Shown piece by piece: positions 43,014-54,140 of a DNA stretch of 64,000 nt. How positions within the stretch are numbered: position 1 is the first letter of the stretch; each line of letters opens with the position of its first letter. This DNA is from Clusia tigrina (taxonomy: Eukaryota; Arthropoda; Insecta; Diptera; Clusiidae): contig OV050030.1 in NCBI GenBank assembly GCA_920105625.2, positions 345,340,977 to 345,404,976 of the forward strand, written 5' to 3'. The notes under the pieces are model-generated. The model saw only the letters and a list, made by a program, of their open reading frames with translations, did no database searches and was not told the origin of the DNA. A program made the position numbers and the translations under genes.

Positions 43014-44150
43014 CTAAGTTGAGGCCGTCTGCGGCCGCTTTTATAATCTTGGCTACCGTCTTTTCCTTGTAAATTGTGTCATTTATGCGTCTGTTCACTT
43101 TACATTTCCAGTATATGAGGGTTGCACCAATAGTGGTAACGATAATCAGCATTACCAACATACCTTGGGTAGAACGGGTTCGGATTACATCATGTAAGTT
43201 TTCAATGTGGTAAAGGTTCCTCAGATTGATTATACGCAAATAAGGCAAGCTTAAGATTTCCAAATCTTCTGTCAAGTTTCCGAATTGTGTTGAAGGAACT
43301 CCAGGCCGAAGTGTTGCTTTCGCTTTCTCGTTGACGAAGATCGTGCCATTTATGCAGACTTCCCCTTCGAAGGTTATCAAATAAGTGCCGGATATTATAA
43401 CCGATGAAGTTTCCGCTTCCCGAATTTCGACTGTTTGGTCGTTTATGACAATTAAGCCGACTTCGATGATTGGATCAAATTTGTTCAAAGTAGTTTTACA
43501 CGTTGCCTTATGACTGTTGAATAGTTGTCGCATACATGTAGTGTCTGTGTTTATTTTGCAGAAACTTGCAGATTGTAACAGGAATTGTTGAAATACCGCA
43601 ATCCGCAACAGTGTCGGTTTCCAAAAAAATTACTTTTTCGTCGTGTGCCACGGGAAGACCCTAACTAAAGTACATAATTTCTGTATTCTTGGGAACTTAA
43701 TAATAAAGTAAATTATTTCATTATTTTGGAAAATTTTCAGCTTAGAATTACTTACAATATGCTTACATTAGAATTGTACTCAGTGATCAATATTTTTGAA
43801 ATTTCTTCCGTATTCAGAATTATAGGATTAACAACATTTAACTTTCCCAAAACTATAGAGTAGATGATATTGTCCAGATCCGTTATAACAGCTCTATTCC
43901 TAGCCATTAATAATTCAAATAGATGGCCCGTGTCAATTTCCGTTTTCTTCGTGTTTTTCACAATTTTGTTAACTGTCTCCTTAAGTTTATTGATTTGTCG
44001 CTGTATTTGAGTATTGATGAAAAATTTACGGTCACTTCTATAAGTGCTTGTTCCTTATATTTTACTTCATTAAAATCGTCAAAATCTGGAGTACCAGCTA
44101 TGTACTTCAGTGCAGTACCAATTATGTTTACGCGTTTATGTGGTGTTCCC
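43000..44150 (-). pseudogene. errantivirus envelope protein, C-terminal (membrane-fusion) part
   Basis: On the minus strand a short basic KR followed by a hydrophobic, Gly-containing segment near 44130-44075 looks like the cleavage site and fusion peptide. Helical sequence follows at 43960-43750, and a cysteine-bearing domain at 43600-43200. Near 43160-43100 a GMLVMLIIVTTIGATLIYW stretch is a membrane anchor, with a short basic tail. The frame is interrupted near 43610-43750. The upstream surface part is missing because of the deletion that joins this gene to RNase H. Confidence 0.8.
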
Positions 44151-45665
44151 CTTTTTCAGGATTATCTGATTTCGAAATGAATTGACAGGGTTTTCTACCA
44201 CTGGAATTACTTCCGTTCGCGATTCCTCACTATGTATCGTAGCGGATGTGGAATCCTCTGAATGCTCTATTGCATTAATTTGTTGCCGAGATAACGCATC
44301 GGCGACAAGATTATCTTTACCGGATTTGTAAAAAAATTCAGGCGAAAACTCCTCAACAAACGCTCTCCATCGCTTTAATTTCGTATTTCGTTTCTTATCC
44401 AAAACAGCAAAGGCCAAAGGCTGATGGTCGGTGAATATATTCAGCCGTCTTACACCATGTAAATAGTTTCGTAATTTCTGAAGTGCCAACACAATTGCCA
44501 AAAGTTCCCTATCATTAGTGGCGTAATTCTCCTCGGTGGTCGATAATGTTCTGGAAATCATTGTTATCGGTTTACCCCCTTAGGATAATACGGCGCCAAC
44601 AGCGTGTGCTGATGCGTCGGTGGTTAGTTCAAATGGTTTATTATAATCGGAATATAGCAGAAGTACATCCTCAGAAGATAAAATCTTTTTACTTTTTCAA
44701 AGGGTAATAGTGCGTCATCATCTAGCTCTATCTTAACATTTTTTGATTGATTGGCCCCCACATGACCATTGTCTCCTCTTAAATACCTTGTGAGGGGCTT
44801 TACTATAGAGGCATAATCTTTAATAAACCTCCTATAGTATCCAGATAATCCCAAAAATGCTCGCAGGCCACGAAGAGTGCCAGGTGTTTATAATTTAGAA
44901 TATCATTGACCTTATCAGGGCACGTTTTAATCCCTTCCTTCCAAACAATAAATCCAAGGAATTCGACTTCTTCCTTGAGAAATTTGGATTTTTCCATTGA
45001 AACCCGCATATTTGCCTGATAAAGTTTTGACAAAATTCTGTCAATGTCCTTGTTATGTTGCTCCTCTTGTTTGAAAATATGATTACATCGTCAATGTAAA
45101 CATGGCAACATTTCCCTATCTCATCCTTTAAAACATCGTCAATTGCTCTTTGGAAAATTCCAGGGGCATTATTTAATCCAAAAGGAAGCCTGCAGAATTC
45201 ATACTTCCCATTATTCACCGACAACGCTGTCTTTTCCCTGTCCTTTTCCGCTAAATTAATCTGATGAAATCCAGACTTTAAGTCAAGTGTTGTGAAAAAG
45301 GCGGATTTCCCCATATTTGTTAGAATAACAGAAGTATCTGGAATAGGATATTTATCAGAAATTTTTTTCGCTTTTAGTTTTCTAAAATCGATCACCATTC
45401 GCATTTTCTTTTTCCCATTTTCGTCTATCCCTTTTTTATCAACAACCCATATGGGATTTTTATATGGCGAACGAGAAGGGCGAATAATTCCATCTCGCAG
45501 CAAGTTTTTAATGTCCTCGTTTATAAACTCTGAAGCGGCTAATGGGTGGGGGGATGATTTCGAATGAGTTGGTTCATTACCAACCGTTCTTATTGTGGCA
45601 ACTACATTAGTGTTAAAGGGCAAAGCTTCATTTGGACTTGCGAAAACTTTCGAATGTTCCTCCAA
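44136..45665 (-). pseudogene. errantivirus reverse transcriptase and RNase H
   Basis: Minus-strand reverse transcriptase at 45665-44895 shows IIRPSRSPYKNPIWVVDKKG, MVIDFRKLKAK, FFTTLDLKSGFHQI, LPFGLNNAPGIFQRA and YIDDVIIFS, with all catalytic Asp present. After frameshifts near 45060 and 44850, SGYYRRFIKDYASIVKPLTR and then RNase H (NDRELLAIVLALQKL, NIFTDHQPLAFAV, NLVADALSRQ) follow to about 44140. The order and motifs match gypsy. Integrase should come next, but the sequence passes straight into envelope. Confidence 0.9.
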
Positions 45666-45689
45666 TATAAGTGAAACCCTGCTACAACC

Positions 45690-46690
45690 CTTTGGTACAG
45701 CTTTGTTTACATCCCTACAATCTTAATATTGTAATTCCTCTTTACCATCTTTATAGTGCAAGGTTCCTGGTTTCAAGTCCAATTTTGCATCGACATCCTT
45801 TAAAAAGTCAAATCCGATAATTCCATCGAAAGTTTTTAGCTCTGAAAGGAGATAGAAAGGCGTATTCCTTCCGAAAATATCTATCAAACATCTTTCATTG
45901 ATCTCAGAAGTACCGTGTAGGGATTTAATTTTGAAAGATTTAACAATTCCTTACTCCTTTTAAATTTTCTTTAGGTTTAATGTAATTATTTTCCGCCCCC
46001 GCATCAATTAATAATTTTATCGGTCACCCTGCCAGTGTTCCACTTACATAGGACCCAAGGACCTTCGTCTGAAAAATTAACTTTCTCTAAGAAGTTATGT
46101 TGAGACTCATTATCAGAAAAATTTTCCCGACTGAATTCTGGGTTAATTCTCTATATTTTAGGAAAATTATGCCTATCACGTTCACGCTGCCTCTTAACTG
46201 GTTCCCTTTGTTGAAATTGTTGGTTATTGTAAGTTGTCGGCCTTTGGTTGGAATTTTGCGATGCCTGACGAGTCCTGTGGGAGTCCTGTTCTGATCCCCA
46301 ATTCGGGTTAAGGTTGTTCCCTACCTAAAATGTGATATAGTTGGATCGACCTCCATAGGGATTGGCCTATGTTGAGGCTGTCTATTAACCTGCCTATAAT
46401 GAGGTGAAGGATGCGGAGCAAATGTCCTTCCACCATTTTGTCCAAACTGGACAGCTTCGTTCCTGTTGGAAAAAGAATTCGCAAATGAATATCGAGCATG
46501 ATTTGCTTCCAATTCTTAGGCCAGTGCTAAGGCAGTCGGCATATCTTTCGGCTGGGATGGAAACATAACGTTGCACATTAGTTCCTCAAACCGGATATGA
46601 AAACCCTTAAAGCATCCTGCCTATACTTCTGACATAGTAACTCAAAGCATCCTGCCTATACTTCTGACATAGATACTCATTAACATAAGT
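45690..46690 (-). pseudogene. errantivirus gag C-terminus and protease
   Basis: A Gln/Asn/Pro-rich gag C-terminus lies at about 46500-46150 on the minus strand (an RPIPMEVDPTISHFR stretch is clear). Aspartic protease follows, with LIDAGAENNYIKP near 46015, where the active-site triad DTG or DSG reads DAG. Frames shift repeatedly between here and the reverse transcriptase start at 45665. Confidence 0.7.
46609..46678. repeat. 35-bp tandem duplication in errantivirus gag
   Basis: AAAGCATCCTGCCTATACTT begins at 46609 and again at 46644; the two 35-bp units differ by a single small change. Confidence 0.85.
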
Positions 46691-46884
46691 ATTGAACAGT
46701 GCAGACGTGTTTAAGCTCGCTCCGCAAAAATTAATTCTTCAATACAAATTTATTAAGTTAAAGTAACTTAAGTTGTAAAGAAAAAGTGCAATAGTGCAGT
46801 GATCGAGTAGAACGAATCTACCGGTCACTTACTGGGACACATCTTTTAAAATAGAATAAAATAAGAACAAATCACAAATTTATA

Positions 46885-47657
46885 ATGAGTGTAGCTGACA
46901 CACTTAAACAAAAAACAGCAACAAAAAGAAACGCATATTTTTCTTTAGTCTCAAACGAAAACGACGGCAACTCCAAATTGCCGGTCGAAGTGAAAGAGAG
47001 CAAAGCACGATCTTGCTCTCCCGCTCTACTAGGAGCAATTCCCTAACTTGGAGTGTCCAATGCACGACTCCCACTATGGAGTTTAATCCACCAGTTACTA
47101 CTTCAGCAACCACAATAACAACTCAAAGCTCCTCTACCACAGCTGTAACACCGGTGACTGCGACAGTAACGATTAGCTGCAACTCACCAATAGTGGCAAT
47201 CGGAACAACAGCAAGACAACACAAGACAAACATTTGCACAATTAAAATCGACGCTGATAGAGTAAATATTAAATGCGTACATTGCGGTGAAAACCACACG
47301 GCAAACTATAGAGGATGTGCGATATATAAAGCTCTACAAGTCCAGAGTGTAGGGTATCACTTCGCAAGAAAGAAACAAATGAACAAATCAATATTGAAAC
47401 AACCCAAAACAATCACAATACAAAAATAAATGGCCAGAAAATCATCTCTGGTATTTCATACGCTCAAGCTGCACAAATGGAAATAAAATCACAGGAGCCA
47501 AATCAAATAAAAAGCAACAGCACATATAAAATAATATCAAACAATGACGATCTATCCGAATTAAAAACAATGATGAAACAACTAATAAATCAAATGACCA
47601 GTATGATGAACATAGTAACTATGCTTGTATGCAAAATAGATGAACGCAGTAAATAAA
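46885..47657 (+). pseudogene. Jockey copy 4 ORF1, internally shortened
   Basis: ATG 46885 opens MSVADTLKQKTATKRNAYF and stops at about 47046; the frame then changes. At 47013-47429 a Thr/Ser-rich segment is followed by a single zinc knuckle, CVHCGENHTANYRGC, corresponding to the last knuckle of copy 3. The central domain and the first two knuckles are missing, so an internal deletion is likely. A Met-rich tail reaches a stop near 47655, overlapping the ORF2 start. Confidence 0.78.
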
Positions 47658-50265
47658 ATAAATTTGGCAATATGGAATGCAAATGGACTGTCGCGCCATG
47701 AATTAGAACTAAAGACTTTTCTAATAAATAATTCAATAGGTGTGATGTTAATCTCGGAAACATATGCTACAGACAAAACTTATGTTAAATTCCCTAACTT
47801 TGACAACCATTACACAAATCATCCTGACAACAAATCTCACGGTGGAACGGCGATCATTATAAAAAAAAAATATGAATTACATTGAACTTGACGCATATAA
47901 AAAAGAAAAAGCAACCACAATAGCACTAAAAGACTCAAAAGGCCAAATCGTAGTATCTGCTGTCTATTGTCCACCAAAATATTACAACATAAAAGAACAA
48001 TATCTAGACTATTTAAAAAAACTGGGGAATCGCTATTTAGCCGGAGGTGACTATAACGCTAAAAATGTTTTGTGGGGATCAAGGTTGACAAACGCAAAAG
48101 GACGCGAGTTACTTAAAGCTATACGATATAGTAATGGTCGATTCATTAGCACTGGTGAACCAACAGATACAAAAAAACAACCAGATTTAATAGACTTCTG
48201 CATCACAAAAAATATTCTTCATAAACAGCTAACTATTAAATCATGTTTAGAATTATCCTCAGACCACTCCCCAATCCTAATGACATTACTAGGATCAATA
48301 GAGACAAGACTTTTCTCAGGCATCTATAACAATAAAATTGACTGGAATAATTTTCGTCTAGCACTGGAAAAACAACTAAAAATAGATATACGTTTAAAAA
48401 AAAAATGTAATCGATTCCGCAATCGCATACTTCAATGATAGCGTCATCGAAGCAATCACAGCTTCAACACCAAAGCTAACGTTAGCAAATACGGACACTA
48501 CACCAGCGTTCATCAAGGGAAAAATTAAATGGAAAAGGAAGTTCCGGAAAACATGGCAAATCACTAGGAATTCGGAAGATAAACGCAACCTAAACAAGTC
48601 AACAAATGAATTAAAAATTTTAGTTCAGAAAAACAGAGAAAAGGAACTGGAAAAACATATGCTGAACTTGGGAACGACCACATCAACAAATTACTCTCTT
48701 TGGAAGGCTACGAAAAAACTCACTGGTGCAATAATACACAAACCTCCTATCAAAACACAAACCGGTACATGGGCCAAAACAAGTAAAGACAAAGCCAACA
48801 CACTGGCCAAACATTTCCTTGAAATATTTACAAGCGAAATGGACAACAAACCACTCATCTTGACAATGTAATAAATATCCCGCAATCCAAAACAAAAAAG
48901 ACATCAGTAGCAGAAATCAAAACCAAATTAAAAAATTAAAAGACAAAAAGGCGCCAGGATATGATCTGATAAGCGGGAAAATGCTAAAAGAAATGCCTGA
49001 TATAGCTATAATATATATCCGAAATATATTTAACTGCATGCTAGAAACTAAGTATTTCTCTCGCTTATGGAAAGTTGCACAGATAACAGCCATCAGTAAG
49101 CCAGGAAAAGATGCCACCAAAACAACTTCTTACCGACCTATCAGTCTATTGCCAATACTATCGAAAGTATTTGAAAGGATACTACAGGACAGATTAGAGC
49201 CAATCTTAACAACAAAAAATTTAATACCCAGCCATCAGTTTGGATTTAGAAGACAACACTCAACTGTGCAACAGGTCCACAGGGTTGTAAACAAAATCCT
49301 TGAAAGTATAGACAACAAAAAATATTGCGTAGCTGTATACTTGGACATTGCAAAAGCATTCGACAAGGTGTGGCACAAAGGACTTCTATATAAACTTAAG
49401 CGAATATTTCCACAAAATTAGTATGACATTTTAAAGAGGTATATAAGCGAACGACAATTCTACAGAAAATATGACGAGGATTGCTCAGACATCCTACCAA
49501 TGACAGCTGGAGTACCACAAGGCAGCGTATTAGGACCTCTACTATACTTATTATTCACAGCAGATATACCAATTCCAACGAAAAGCAATGCGATGATAGC
49601 AACATTCGCAGACGAGACAGTTTTAATGGCATCACACAATTACGAAAACAGGCAACAAATGCAATCCAACATATATTGGACAATGTAGTAGCATGGTGTG
49701 ACTTATGGGGAATAGAGATAAATAAAGACAAAACTGCACAAGTTGTATATACAAACAGAAAATCGACAAAATACAGCCTTGCTATAAAGGGCAAAAAAAT
49801 AAAAGCTCACTCTGCTGCAAAATATCTTGGAATAAATTGACTTGGAAGCAGCACATCATTAACAAGCGAAACGATGCAAAAAATGCATGCTTGGACGAGC
49901 ATCTAGACTATCTCTCTACAACAAACTAATAATATACAAGACAATAATAGCACCTATCTGGAAATATGGAATCGAGATATGGGGCACAGCTAGCATATCA
50001 AACTTAAATTTAATACAACGAATGCAGTCATGAATACTACGAAAATTACAAATGCTGAATGGTATATCCCGAACGAGAATATACACCGTGACCTACACAT
50101 TCAAACCATCACGGACACAGTCACAAAATGCAGCACCAAACATATACACCGACTGAGAGGCCATCAAAGCCTGGAACTGCTTAGTGCAGCAGACACGGAA
50201 GGTGCAACTCCAAGAAGACTGAAGCGAATTACCCCTGCAGAACTTACAGGAAGGTTTAAAAAATA
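47640..50265 (+). pseudogene. Jockey copy 4 ORF2
   Basis: ATG 47640 begins MNAVNKINLAIWNANGL. Endonuclease motifs are VMLISETYATDK, GGDYNAKNVLWGSR, QPDLIDFCITKNI and ELSSDHSPIL. Reverse transcriptase has SKPGKDATKTTSYRPISLL, HQFGFRRQHSTVQQVHR, DIAKAFDKVWHKGLL and TAGVPQGSVLGPLLY. The catalytic box reads FADE near 49608, with Glu in place of the second Asp. Frameshifts occur near 47880, 48430, 49420, 49690 and 49840. The end is at about 50265. Confidence 0.87.
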
Positions 50266-50489
50266 AATACATAACAATAACAAAATAAATAATTAATTAT
50301 ATACATAAATAAAATGATGGATAAATAGAGAAAATTTAATAAACAAATAAATAAAAGAAGTTCTTTTGGCATTGGCAAAAAGAGCATATTCAATCCAAAC
50401 CTGCACAAAATATTACTTAATATTATTGTTATAGATTGTAATATATAGAGGAAGAAATGAAAAAAATAAAAAAATTTAAAAAAATAAGA

Positions 50490-51030
50490 GCATTCTTGCC
50501 TTCATTCAGCATAATGCTCTTATTTATTATCAAAGTCAACTTCTTTTCAACTTCATCGTAAAATTCGGCAATTGACAACCTTCCTTGTTAAAGAGTTGAC
50601 ATCTCTTACTCAATTAAATAAACCGGCCGTTTATCTGTGTATGTGAAATCTAGTCTAGCGATAATCGCTTTAAAATTTAGCACTGTATTGAACGAGGATA
50701 AATCCTGGTCCGCCGGACCAACATTTTTGTTCCTAATAATCGCTACCGCTTGGTAGTGCCTAGAACTATTTTCGTAATTTTAAAAGAATTTGTAGGCAGC
50801 AAATGCAGCCTACCTCCATCTAACGTAACTTCACCACTGAACTCTTGCAGTGATTTTATTATTTCAAGGGACTCCTCACATCGAACGGTCTGATCTATGG
50901 TCGCTGGCTGGTACACCTCCACCTCTACTGGAGTCTCTAAAACCCTCAACCTTTCCGTCAATTGCCCTATAGTCCTCTGGAATGCTGCTCTAGTCCTTTC
51001 CGTAGCCGCGAAAACCGCCGCGGTCACCAT
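50490..51030 (-). pseudogene. errantivirus gag, N-terminal part
   Basis: The minus-strand ATG at 51030 opens a frame reading MVTAAVFAATERTRAAFQ, then a coiled RTIGQLTERLRVLETPVEVE segment, and stops at 50743-50745. Homology continues in a shifted frame to 50490, where Jockey copy 4 begins. Gag would assemble into particles. The rest is found at 46690 and leftward. Confidence 0.78.
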
Positions 51031-51760
51031 TATTCTCAAGTGGTCTTCGTTCGTTTTATTTTTTAAAATTATTAACCCGATTATTAACAAGAAAGAAGAA
51101 GAAAAAAATTCTAGTTGATATGCTTATTAAAAAATTTTTAATTTAGATTTATTTAAAAATATATATATATTTTTGAAGCACTGGATTCGGCTTATTAGGA
51201 AAATTCCAGATTAACTTTTTTCCACTTATTATTGGTCACTGAGTAATTACATACAAAATTGATTCTACACTTTTTTTTAAACTGCAGCATTCCACTTAAA
51301 CTGTCCTTTCAGGATTTCCGTGAGGGATTTCGCTCGACCTCGTCCTTTTATTCCAATCGTCTTCACTTTGCTTAGGTTCTAGTAGTTTTGTGCAAAGGTA
51401 TTTTTGTAAGAGCTTTTAGCTTTTTTATTTTATGTGTGCATAGTTTTTTTGCAGAAGTATTTGTTGCAAGAATTATTAATTTTTCTTCACTATGTTGGCT
51501 TAACTTTTTTCCATTTTTTTTGGAATTTTTAGCATAAGTTTTGTTGTTAAGGTTTGAAGTTTTTACACTTTTAATAAAAATTTTAAATTAAAACTACGAT
51601 TTCTTTTATTTGATTTTTATTTTTTTATTTTTAGCACAAGTTTGTTGTTAGAGTTTTAAGTTTTCTCCACTTCTTATATTTGTTTAATTTAAGTTTAAAA
51701 ATTGGTAACTTTTCACACAAAATTTTTTAAATTAAAACTCAGAGACTATGGGCTTTTAAA
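51031..51760 (-). other. errantivirus 5' leader
   Basis: A/T-rich untranslated leader of about 730 bp between the primer-binding site and gag, with repeated TTTTAGCATAAGTTTTGTTG-like stretches at about 51530 and 51635. No reading frame of note. Confidence 0.7.
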
Positions 51761-51774
51761 CACGTTGGGCGCCA
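51761..51774 (-). promoter_or_regulatory. errantivirus primer-binding site (tRNA-Lys type)
   Basis: The minus strand reads TGGCGCCCAACGTG right after the LTR end, the complement of a tRNA-Lys 3' end as used by gypsy. Confidence 0.85.
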
Positions 51775-52119
51775 ATTATTGAATAAGCACTATGTGCTAA
51801 TTAAAAATGAACCGGAGTTTATGGAGCGCCATGCGCTGTGGTTTATTTTAGGAGCTGGTTAGAACTAACTTAAAATGATTGCCTACCTATCTGCCTGTCC
51901 CTATGCTTGGCACAATTTCGCTGATGGTGTTGTTGTTGTTACTGCAGTGCTTGCCGGCAAGAGTACAGTTTTGTGGTTGTAGCGCTTTCCAGTGAGCCTG
52001 GAATTGTTCGGTGTGGGAAAACGCTGACGCGGACAGTTCTCGCGCCTATTGACTGGCGTGGCGAAATTCCCAGGTCAGGTCAGGCTAGGTCAGCGTTTAT
52101 TCCGTGGCATGTGTTAACT
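51774..52119 (-). repeat. errantivirus 5' LTR
   Basis: A 346-bp LTR starting AGTTAACACATGCC and ending AATAATT on the minus strand. It matches the two pieces of the 3' LTR, apart from a short extra CAGGTCAGGTCAGGCT-like stretch near 52070 that those pieces lack. Confidence 0.92.
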
Positions 52120-52123
52120 TATA
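52120..52123. repeat. TATA target duplication, right (errantivirus)
   Basis: Matches 34777-34780; follows the LTR terminus GTTAACT. Confidence 0.88.
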
Positions 52124-53661
52124 TGAGAAAAAGTATGTTTATTAGTCATAACCAAGGAGAATTTAAAAAGATACATAGCACATTGGATGGTTTGTTACAT
52201 CTTCAACACCATGATCTTTTGTCAAAAAATCACGTCTCGATAACCGTACCATTTGTCTTGGTTTGTCGCCTTATATGCCTTTTTATAAAATTAATTTCGC
52301 TGCTACACTGCCTCTATTCGCCTTTCTCATACTCCCTCTACTCTTACCACTCATCCAGTTCCTTATCTTCTGTCCTTGTTTTCCCTACTCAGCAGCAGCC
52401 ATAGCAACAGCATTCTCTCACCGCATTCATTGGCTACACCGCCATTTACTCAGACACATACCCACTCATTCACTACGATTCAAAGCTACGATAGGCAGCT
52501 TTTTACCGAATGCTAAGATTCATTTACCGGCTATGATATCGGTAGAAAAGTCAATATTTCAACAAAAAAAACCTCTAGATAGGTGTACAATGGAGCAGCC
52601 GTACAGTTCATCAACAGAAAAATAATTCGAGAACCCAAACAGAGAACACAAAAAGGAAACATGCAATCTTTTTGACTAAAACGAAAAATATTTCGATCGT
52701 GAACCACACTTTCTCAAAGTTGTTATCTGATATACAAGAATTGGGATCGCATTCAGGCGCCGCCCTTTCAACTGCAAACTATATCACATATGTACGAAAA
52801 AATTGTTATTCTAATTTATGATTTGATAATATAAATATTGAGTGCGACAACCATTTAAATATCTTAGGTGTTACCTTTAATAAGAAAATCACTTTTGTAC
52901 AAACCTTTGAAAAGCTGCCAGACAAAATTTTATAAAATACATAACTTCGAAGAATTCTGTAATAAATGTAAGTAGATATTTAATACTTGGTAAAATCGAT
53001 TATGCGCTCCCGATTTGCGGGTCTTGCGCAAACACGAATACCTATTAAACGCGCCTTAGAACAGATAGTCGTCGCAGTTTGTCGTAGCATCAACGCCTTC
53101 TCAGCCTCCCCTATCAAATGCGTTTTAACGGAAGCGGGACTACATTAAAATAAAGAAAGTGTAACAGCCGACAACTTTTTAATACAAATGTACAAACCCA
53201 AATCCACAATACGTCGTTGCATTCCCTACTGCCAGGTAATTGATATTAAACCTTCATCAATTTGTAACATAATCAGCGCACATCCGCCATGGCTACTAAA
53301 TCATCCATTTTTCTGTACCATTTTTCTCACATACCAACTGATATTCCGGGAACAAGCCCACAAATTTTTTAGTAACTTTAATGCCTTACACAGATCCCTC
53401 AAAAAATAAAAACACCAGTGCAACAGTTGCTGTGGACCTTTAGGACTGGCAATCACAAAAGGATGGGTTCCACAATTATTTTCAGTGTTTACGGCTGAAG
53501 CACTGGCTATACATAAATATATTGGATATCCACAACGTACTAGGGGAAGTTCGTTATCTGCATCGACAACATGTCCAGCATAGATGCTATAGTGAATATG
53601 TACAACTGCTACCAACCTATTAACACAATAAGAGAGCAATGTATCAGACACAATACAAAAA
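52120..53661 (+). pseudogene. I-clade LINE ORF2, segment 3
   Basis: It resumes reverse transcriptase with FISHNQGEFKKIHSTLDGLLHLQHH, then sequence of uncertain alignment to about 52620. LGVTFNKKITF (near 52862), SRYLILGKIDYALPICGS (near 52970) and INAFSASPIKCVLTEAGL (near 53092) are thumb blocks typical of the I clade. An RNase H-like region follows, with SVFTAEALAIHKYIGYP near 53484. The catalytic YADD block is not evident, so an internal loss near 52300-52650 is likely. Repeat A3 begins at 53662. Confidence 0.78.
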
Positions 53662-54140
53662 ATAGTACAGAAGTCTAAAGTCGGGTTAGACCGACTTCGA
53701 AATACCCATTACCTTTTCTTGTGCGTGCGAGTTCAACAATGGGGAAGTTTTCTTCATAAATCATCATTAGGAGTATATTTGCGGAAATTTTCGGTAGAGT
53801 ACCTTGAATTGATTATCTCGACCCCATTTCTTGTGAATGGCTTCCTAGGGTCCATATACATATAATTTCATCCAAAAATATTATATAGGTCGAAAGCTAT
53901 AATAATATGTCAATAGTGGGTGTGGCTGTAACCCCTATGTTTTTGTGGTGTTTAATGTCAGTACCCCCAACATTCCTGTGAAATTTCGTAGATAAACCTT
54001 TAATAAGAATACAGTAATGATTTTTGGCAAATTGTGGACGTGGCAGTTGTATTATGATATCCACATTCTGTACGTAGACTATTATGGACCCCATGTATAT
54101 TTCTGCCAATTTTCATTCCGCTAGCATTTATACGAGCATA

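Larger units (their letters stand above)
46685..50489 (+). mobile_element. Jockey-clade LINE, copy 4 (different subfamily)
   Basis: A plus-strand Jockey with leader, short ORF1, ORF2 and an A-rich tail (50455-50489) splits the errantivirus gag. Its proteins are clearly related to, but distinct from, those of copies 1 to 3, so it is a separate subfamily. The exact 5' end and the target duplication could not be fixed. Confidence 0.85.
34781..52119 (-). mobile_element. gypsy-like errantivirus, internally deleted, with nested insertions
   Basis: On the minus strand the order is 5' LTR (51774-52119), primer-binding site, gag, protease, reverse transcriptase/RNase H, env end, polypurine tract and 3' LTR. 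TATA flanks both ends. A deletion near 44150 removed integrase and most of the envelope ectodomain. The 3' LTR is split by repeat A2 (34884-42765), and gag is split by Jockey copy 4 (about 46685-50489). The reverse transcriptase closely resembles that of Drosophila gypsy. The whole unit sits in the I-clade LINE. Confidence 0.92.

Noticed and set aside
42766..43608. 280-codon minus-strand frame as one protein
   Set aside because: Its last third runs through the polypurine tract and the LTR; only the envelope part up to about 43000 is likely coding.
52130..52625. Two overlapping plus-strand frames of more than 110 codons as a host gene
   Set aside because: The start is co-linear I-clade LINE reverse transcriptase, and the rest has low complexity (Ser/Tyr/Leu), with no family match.
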